DNA of 13,410 nt from Stramenopiles sp. TOSAG23-2 (lineage: Eukaryota; Sar): positions 1-13,410 of the forward strand of contig LT649803.1 of assembly GCA_900128395.1 (NCBI GenBank), read 5' to 3'. The position numbers were made by a program, and so were the translations under genes. Below are positions 10,701 to 13,410 of the stretch, in pieces. The notes beneath the pieces are model-generated. The model saw only the letters and a program-made list of their open reading frames with translations, did not search any database and was not told the origin of the DNA. Numbering within the stretch: the first letter of the stretch is position 1; each line of letters opens with the position of its first letter.

Positions 10701-12885
10701 ACAGCAAATGTGTTTTTACTGATAGGTGGAATAATTGTTGTTATTGTGTTACTGGTAATGTTTATAAAATCACATTTAGAAAGTGGTGGTAAACGTACAA
10801 CCGCTGATATGTATAAAATTATCATTATCAATTATTTACAATTAAGTTCATTAACAGCTGGAATGGATGTGCCATGGCCAAATGTGCTTGGATTTGTATT
10901 TGAGATACAAGGTGTTATTAGTACGATTGGGGAGCATTTGTTGAGTCCCGATTGTGAATTGCAAGGTGAGTCATATATATACACACACACACACACACTG
11001 TAACTCGATACTAACCAAGCATTTTAAATATCAATCGAACATTTTAAATTTTATTAACAATTTACAACATTATGCAATAATATTAGGAATGCGTGCTTCT
11101 GATTTGATATATGCAAAACAAATTGGATACTTGTTACTACCATGGATATTAGCATCGTTATCGTATATTGGTTGGAGAATCATTAGTTATAAACAAGGTC
11201 GTATATTTACGTTTAGAGGATTTGATGATAGATCCCCATCCTTGCTTGATGGTTGTGTTGCAACGATTGTATTTTTACTTTATTTAATGTATCCATCATT
11301 ATGTCGAAGTGCATTTGCATTGATTATGTGCATTACCGTAGATGGCAAATCGTATTTATTAGCTGATTTACAAGAACCATGTTTTGAAGGTAGACATTTA
11401 ATGTGGTTTTTATGTTCCACGATACCACAGATATTATTATATGTCATTGGATTGCCGTTGTTTGGCTTTTTTACTATTCGTAAATATGCAAAGAATCAAC
11501 GATTGCAACATCAAATTACGCAATTTCGCTATGGCATGTTGTACTCCGGATATCGTGTTGAACGATGGTGGTGGGATTTAATTGTTGCATTTCGTAAAGC
11601 ATCGGTTGCATTGATTACCTCATGGTTGGTTGGTGAATTTGAAGTGCATACAACTATTGGTATGCTCACATTTGTAATGATACTGAATGTTTGGGGTAAT
11701 CCATACACCGATTTAGCTATTAAAGACAATACAGATAAAAACGTAAGTCGTGGACAGAAATTATTGTTGCTAGATACATCTGCAAATTTTATTATATTTG
11801 TAACAGCATGGTCTGGATTATTTTTTATTATATATCCGCATTGTGAACATCATACAGGATGGTGCATAGCAATGGTTGGAATTGTGGCATTTGTAAATGC
11901 TCTTTTTTTGATTTTTTGTCTTGTTATATTTTTAAATGAAAAATACAAGGAAGGCAGGTTTGAATATATTGATCATCTGAGAAATCTTAAGAAGAAAATG
12001 GTAAGTTTTGCTTTGGGTTTGTGGATTGAAGCGTACATCAAGTGGTGGAGTTTCTCAGATAACTGCATTTGATTCTGTGTGGAGCGAAACAAACCCCTCT
12101 ATACACAAAATTATTGCAAAACAATATCTAACATATTATATATATATATATATATACGAAAGCCATGCTTACGTGTTTGTATCCGTGTAGATGATAAACC
12201 AGGATATAATGAGGCTAGATTACGAATCAAATATGAAAAAGAGAAAGAAATACAACAACGTTCAAGATCACAATCAAACCCTTTAAAATATAGAAAAAGT
12301 TTTGTGAAAGAAAAGTCAGTAGTTAATCCAATGATGGATTTTGCTCTTGATACAAATGCTAATGGAGATATTGAAATGGTTGGAAATCCAATGGGTAATA
12401 ATAATAATCGTAAAAAACAATATAGACGTAAACGTGGTAGAACAATGAGTATTATCGATAATTTGAAGGATGAGACATCACAACAAAATATTCGATTTAA
12501 TAATGTTTTGAGTAGATCAAAGCGTTTGAAAGAGCTTGCAATAAAAGTGCGAAAGGCGAAGGACATGAAGAAACAAAAGATGATGAAGAAGAAAGGTGAA
12601 GATGTAGAAATTGTTGAAAGTGGTAGTGTTGAAAAATTTGAGATACATATGGGGAAAGGTGGTAGACAGGAAGCAATTGGGCGTGGATGGCATAAAGTTG
12701 TGGTAACAAATAGTCAGAAAGTTTTGTATTTTAATGAATATACAGGAAGTATGACTGATAAACATCCATTTGGATTGTTGGAGGGGTGGATTATGATGTT
12801 TGATGAGGGTACAGGTCAATTTTATTACTATCATGGAGGGAGTGGGGAAACAAAATGGAAACGACCGATGAATGTGAATCGGTAG
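1473..12885 (+). CDS. Giant multi-lectin, multi-pass membrane receptor-like protein (3 exons)
   Basis: The coding sequence is the join of 1473-10965, 11087-12000 and 12163-12885. The exon lengths sum to 11130, exactly 3710 codons, and both junctions keep frame. Domain order by residue: signal region 1-100; opening module 105-191; beta-helix; Link-like 322-404; beta-helix; F-type lectin 517-655; C-type lectin 694-823; second opening module 862-945; beta-helix; pentraxin-like 1076-1252 and 1282-1467; beta-helix; Cys module 1569-1680; second Link-like 1706-1802; second F-type lectin 1898-2040; Cys modules 2070-2226; two IPT/TIG 2229-2422; Calx-beta-like 2423-2805; FN3 2810-2922; Cys-rich stalk 2928-3078; multi-pass membrane domain 3079-3448; basic tail; two WW modules 3643-3704. 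The family resembles protist proteins that join Pmp-like beta-helices to a polytopic GPCR/TRP-related membrane domain. I infer a plasma-membrane glycan receptor or adhesin. No named orthologue is recognised. The exact start Met is uncertain. Confidence 0.88.
1785..2046 (+). repeat. Opening module, copy 1 (residues 105-191)
   Basis: The module runs from WDC through a GIYRKDENCTISGS segment to the ITITAATNQRHFY core and the RYLKLVGG strand that leads into the beta-helix. It matches the segment at 4056-4305. Over the 45 bases 1932-1976 versus 4188-4232 I count 41 identical bases and 14 of 15 identical residues. It looks like the N-terminal cap or first turns of a parallel beta-helix. Confidence 0.85.
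2436..2684 (+). other. Link-like domain, copy 1 (about residues 322-404)
   Basis: Four cysteines at residues 340, 361, 381 and 402 fall in the Link-domain order and spacing. The text around them fits too: A-x-x-x-C-x-x-x-G-x-R-L-A-T, then C-x-A-G-x-W, an R-M strand, and a final GG-x-SPYCY. In animals Link domains bind hyaluronan. Ligand binding here is unknown. The fold assignment rests on pattern only, and a degenerate C-type lectin, which shares the fold, is the alternative. Confidence 0.65.
3021..3437 (+). other. F-type lectin (fucolectin-like) domain, copy 1 (residues 517-655)
   Basis: An opening YYVVRIYA strand and an LNLMEVEV segment match the F5/8-type-C/fucolectin jelly-roll start. 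His580 is followed 28 residues later by Arg608, then Asp610 and Arg615, giving H-x27-R-x-D-x4-R. The published fucose-binding signature is H-x26-R-x-D-x4-R/K, so the triad is retained with one extra residue. The usual CC pair after the Asp is absent here (RCDGQDHR). Fucose binding is inferred, not shown. Confidence 0.75.
3552..3941 (+). other. C-type lectin domain (residues 694-823)
   Basis: The classical features are in order: GWERSDSGKCY, W-x-x-A-x-x-YC, LASIHSAEEN, WLG at 759-761, an EPS motif at 785-787 followed by GDGSC, WND at 810-812 and a closing cysteine at 823. EPS stands where mannose-type lectins have EPN and galactose-type have QPD, so calcium-dependent sugar binding is plausible but its specificity cannot be predicted. 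It sits between the two large duplicated units and has no second copy. Confidence 0.9.
4056..4305 (+). repeat. Opening module, copy 2 (residues 862-945)
   Basis: This is the second copy of the segment at 1785-2046. WDC, GTYRRSSDCTISGS, ITITAATNQRHFY and RYLKLIGG occur in the same order. It marks the start of the second large unit of the ectodomain. Confidence 0.85.
4698..5228 (+). other. Pentraxin-like domain 1 (about residues 1076-1252)
   Basis: The chain shows VSMWVK and IFSLAS strands, GWHHVCASY (1152-1160; pentraxin signature H-x-C-x-S/T-W with Tyr for Trp), and LGEEQDIVGGNFDSTQS near 1196-1212. The last matches the pentraxin calcium loop, with Glu1199-Gln1200-Asp1201 kept. It ends IGRISDVTIYNRKLS. 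Known pentraxins bind phosphocholine or glycans through calcium. Cys1107 could pair with Cys1157, although it is not at the usual position of the conserved pentraxin cysteine. A general LamG/concanavalin-like domain is the alternative label. Confidence 0.75.
5316..5871 (+). other. Pentraxin-like domain 2 (about residues 1282-1467)
   Basis: This is a tandem copy of domain 1, offset by about 618 bases. It keeps HHVCASY (1366-1372), GEEQDSLGGSFSSAQS with EQD at 1411-1413, and SDVTIYNRKLS. The cysteine near the start of copy 1 (SSDCN) is SSEIN here, so Cys1369 lacks an obvious partner. The block is slightly longer, with a few extra residues before the RWHHVC segment. Confidence 0.75.
6177..6512 (+). 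other. Cysteine-rich module with a VPLGCSAQ core (residues 1569-1680)
   Basis: TCVEATIDAC, GGTCND, VPLGCSAQ, AHFKTGGVNCG and YQVVC give about six cysteines around a short helix (SAVALLLAEAY). I recall similar P-x-G-C-S modules with a nearby AHF/YFN segment in large protist surface proteins, but I cannot name a family with confidence. It has no copy in the first unit and so looks like a later insertion. Confidence 0.5.
6588..6881 (+). other. Link-like domain, copy 2 (residues 1706-1802, with leading helix turn)
   Basis: Cysteines at 1737, 1758, 1778 and 1800 repeat the spacing of copy 1 (21, 20 and 22 versus 21, 20 and 21). RLATKADADAI, AGIWEDYLG and GGRSPYCY are nearly identical to copy 1. 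The preceding GGGVFVNSPGQIKYF turn also matches, so the duplicated unit includes part of the beta-helix. Confidence 0.65.
7164..7602 (+). other. F-type lectin (fucolectin-like) domain, copy 2 (residues 1898-2040)
   Basis: YVVRVYAAANLALNLEEVEV opens the domain. His1968, Arg1996, Asp1998 and Arg2003 give the same H-x27-R-x-D-x4-R as copy 1. This copy also has the adjacent cysteine pair (NRCDCCNDR), as in classic F-type lectins. The second copy is therefore the more canonical one. It ends before CTQSPFTGTC, which parallels CSEPPFTGVC after copy 1. Confidence 0.8.
7680..8156 (+). other. Two cysteine-rich modules (residues 2070-2226)
   Basis: The first (to about 2156) contains CLYLCK, TGCEGIWN and RGCYVHT followed by HVCW. 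It resembles the PAN/apple-like C-x3-C...C...C arrangement of many protist surface proteins. The second, CPANTYRK followed by CQSCPNGKYT, looks like an ephrin-receptor/TNFR-type (GCC2/GCC3) repeat. Both are probably disulphide-stabilised spacers between the lectin half and the immunoglobulin-like half. Confidence 0.5.
8157..8738 (+). other. Two IPT/TIG domains (residues 2229-2422)
   Basis: Both begin with a P-K-I pattern and a serine/proline turn (PPKILSMSP; DPKIVSFVSP), then G-x-x-x-I-x-GE-x-F strands (ITTIIGENFG; LQIIGESFA). This is the usual TIG opening. The first ends FKFSYL and the second ends near RVELCYD. They are Ig-like folds common in adhesion receptors. Confidence 0.75.
8739..9885 (+). 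other. Calx-beta-like repeats (residues 2423-2805)
   Basis: Three beta-rich stretches of about 120 residues are separated by acidic ends, INILNDDRADF (near 2550) and FRITDDDTAGI (near 2690). These resemble the terminal I-x-D-D-D of Calx-beta motifs, where the acidic residues can bind calcium. Each contains an alternating strand pattern and a polar expansion. The assignment is by pattern only; divergent cadherin- or Ig-like domains are alternatives. Confidence 0.5.
9900..10238 (+). other. Fibronectin type III-like domain (residues 2810-2922)
   Basis: P-x-x-V-x-I-K-R, then MRVSWDQV, a middle YDLVYNMKYG strand, then VMYVMVQAKRV and YSDWS follow the FN3 order (P start, W in strand B, Y in strand C, alternating hydrophobics in F and an S-x-WS-like end). 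It contains the PLYKK duplication described separately. Confidence 0.65.
10115..10144 (+). repeat. 15-bp perfect tandem duplication in the FN3-like domain
   Basis: ACCATTGTATAAAAA occurs twice back to back and adds PLYKK a second time. The two units are identical, so the duplication is recent compared with the other repeats in this gene. It keeps the frame. Confidence 0.9.
10254..10704 (+). other. Cysteine-rich juxtamembrane stalk (residues 2928-3078)
   Basis: About 14 cysteines occur here, including CEPWACKVCPEGASCKG, a FGYWR motif, a CLFPPAC pair and CRLCSTCAIGY...CSKCP just before the first membrane helix. I recall the GYWR-plus-Cys-rich stalk before a polytopic domain in other protist proteins of this type. 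It is presumably extracellular and disulphide-bonded. Confidence 0.65.
10705..11935 (+). other. Multi-pass (about eight-helix) membrane domain (residues 3079-3448)
   Basis: Likely membrane segments are at residues 3079-3100, 3175-3200, 3218-3248, 3269-3296, 3329-3347, 3353-3372, 3390-3416 and 3423-3448. Conserved-looking features include NYLQLSSL and VPWPNVLGF before the second helix, a DC before the intron, YPSLCRSAF, DLQEPCFEGRH, FRYGMLYSGYR and WWWDLIVAFRK. I recognise these as typical of a protist GPCR/TRP-related polytopic domain usually attached to Pmp-like ectodomains. Whether it is a channel or a signalling receptor is unknown. Intron 1 lies inside this domain, at Gly3165. Confidence 0.75.
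10966..11086 (+). other. Spliceosomal intron 1 (121 bp, phase 1)
   Basis: The donor is AAG|GTGAGT and the acceptor ATTAG|GA, splitting a glycine codon (G + GA). Frame shifts exactly from exon 1 to exon 2 and all in-frame stops are removed. The intron carries an AT then AC microsatellite (10973-10998) and a perfect TACTAAC branch-site match at 11009-11015, 72 nt before the acceptor. The other nearby AG (11018-11019) would break the frame. Confidence 0.92.
12001..12162 (+). other. Spliceosomal intron 2 (162 bp, phase 0)
   Basis: The donor is ATG|GTAAGT and the acceptor CGAAAG|CC at 12161-12162. The branch-like CTAAC is at 12128-12132, followed by an AT tract (12137-12155). The more pyrimidine-rich TAG at 12188-12190 was tested and would not keep frame from this phase-0 donor. 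The intron lies between the last membrane helix and the basic tail. Confidence 0.85.
12638..12870 (+). other. Two C-terminal WW modules (residues 3643-3704)
   Basis: WW2 is convincing: Trp3678, YYY at 3690-3692, a GSGE turn, Trp3701 and Pro3704. WW1 has Trp3645, LYFN, a YTGS turn and Pro3671, but the second tryptophan is replaced (DKHP), so it is degenerate. WW domains bind proline-rich ligands. Their place at the end of the cytoplasmic tail suggests docking of a cytosolic partner. The preceding tail (3470-3640) is strongly basic and has a kinase-like RRKRGRTMS site. Confidence 0.8.
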
Positions 12886-13359
12886 TAGTTGTTGAGGTAG
12901 TATAGATGAAACAATGAAAAATATTTTGGATGGATGTTGGTTTGTATAGATATATAGCGAAGACGCAGTATACAGATGGTAAGCGAAGAGGCGAGGATCT
13001 CGACTAGTATAGAGATATGTTTTACTACTAGTAGAGAAACTGATTTGCATTTTCTTGGTTTCTATAGGCAACACAATTTCCTGAAAAATTAAAAATTGAT
13101 GAAAATATTTTTTAGTCTAGATTTAGTATAATTTCCGCAAAACAAATTATTATTGTGATTTTTTCTTTTATTCTAATTAGTATACTTTTCCTATCAAACC
13201 AATTGTATATTTTCTCATTTTCTCTGATGGAATAGATCTTCCAGATCCAAATCTACGTTTTCCCATCAGGAATAGCACTGAATAGCATTGCTATAGAAAT
13301 GGTGTAAGACAGAAGAAAGTATATATATTCTATATCCTTCTGTGTGTTGTATTAATAAA
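12886..13359. other. 3' flank / probable 3' UTR
   Basis: This is 474 bases without a supported gene. It holds a 10-bp palindrome CTACTAGTAG (13025-13034), a pair of GAATAGCA direct repeats (13270-13277 and 13280-13287) and the odd palindrome ATAGCATTGCTAT (13282-13294). No RNA gene is seen. Opposite-strand open frames here are low-complexity. Confidence 0.5.
13354..13359 (+). terminator. Possible poly(A) signal AATAAA
   Basis: A perfect AATAAA lies about 470 nt after the receptor stop and immediately before the candidate downstream ATG. It may equally be chance in AT-rich DNA, and would be an odd site if a new gene starts right here. Confidence 0.25.
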
Positions 13360-13410
13360 ATGAAGAAGTATAAAGAGGCAGAGGAAGCACAAAAGCTGAT
13401 GCATATAGAA
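13360..13410 (+). CDS. Possible 5' end of a downstream gene (partial)
   Basis: ATG opens 17 codons that run to the window end without a stop: MKKYKEAEEAQKLMHIE. The stretch is purine-rich and its Lys/Glu content looks coding and helical, unlike the AT-rich DNA before it. The preceding in-frame stop is at 13294-13296, so the frame is open before the ATG as well. It could be an exon start, an internal exon or chance. Confidence 0.3.
   Translation, partial: MKKYKEAEEAQKLMHIE

Noticed and set aside
10966-11003. End of the giant protein at the TAA at 11001
   Set aside because: The last codons read through an intron donor GTGAGT and a dinucleotide repeat (GESYIYTHTHTL). The membrane domain would be cut after its first helix.
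10954-11086. ATG at 10954 as start of a separate 372-residue membrane protein
   Set aside because: The first 44 codons of that frame are intron sequence with the AC microsatellite. Splicing 10965 to 11087 joins the two frames exactly and completes the membrane domain.
12079-12162. ATG at 12079 as start of a separate WW-domain gene
   Set aside because: The first 28 codons lie in AT-repeat intron DNA, and the tail is in frame with the membrane domain after splicing.
12163-12190. TAG at 12188-12190 as the intron 2 acceptor
   Set aside because: From the phase-0 donor at 12001 it would shift the frame of exon 3 and lose the WW domains. The AG at 12161-12162 keeps frame.
12111-12566. 151-codon minus-strand open frame
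   Set aside because: It is an antisense shadow of exon 3 and intron 2. Its Phe/Leu/Arg composition mirrors the Lys-rich tail on the plus strand.
12517-13074. 185-codon minus-strand open frame
   Set aside because: It overlaps the WW-encoding exon in antisense, is rich in Ser/Ile/Tyr/His from complement of purine-rich codons, and shows no recognisable domain.
1-13410. Transposon, CRISPR, tRNA or rRNA signatures
   Set aside because: No terminal repeats with a transposase, no regularly spaced palindromic repeats, and no tRNA- or rRNA-like segments were seen. The repeats present are microsatellites or protein-domain duplications.

Overview
The window is AT-rich nuclear DNA from a eukaryote, most likely a single-celled protist. 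One reading frame stays open for about 9.5 kb in the standard genetic code. Two GT-AG introns with yeast-like branch sites interrupt the main gene, there are no bacterial operon features, and the non-coding DNA is full of AT, ATT and AC microsatellites. I cannot fix the lineage. The main protein combines Pmp-type beta-helix repeats, lectin modules and a multi-pass membrane domain, an architecture I associate with free-living protists such as stramenopiles, other SAR groups and green algae.

Layout: 1-335 is an AT-rich flank. 336-800 (minus) is a small DUF3237/UPF0311-family gene. 801-1472 is a shared divergent intergenic region with microsatellites and a GGTAAA cluster. 1473-12885 (plus) is one giant gene of three exons (1473-10965, 11087-12000, 12163-12885), giving 3710 codons including the stop. 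12886-13359 is the 3' flank, with a poly(A)-signal-like AATAAA at its end. 13360-13410 may be the first 17 codons of another gene that leaves the window.

The giant protein of about 3709 residues is the main interest. After a secretion signal, its ectodomain is built on right-handed beta-helix (Pmp-like GGG/GGA, NNxA) repeats. Into this are inserted two Link-like domains, two F-type-lectin (fucolectin-like) domains with the H-x27-R-x-D-x4-R signature, one canonical C-type lectin and two tandem pentraxin-like domains that keep the EQD calcium motif. Cysteine-rich modules, two IPT/TIG folds, Calx-beta-like repeats and one FN3 follow. A cysteine-rich stalk leads into an approximately eight-pass membrane domain, and a basic cytoplasmic tail ends in two WW modules. 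The N-terminal half is an ancient tandem duplication of a unit [opening module - helix - Link - helix - F-lectin], and the second copy has gained extra domains.

I infer a cell-surface carbohydrate-recognition receptor or adhesin that couples several lectin folds to a membrane and WW signalling module. The DUF3237 gene shows no functional link to it beyond a shared intergenic region.
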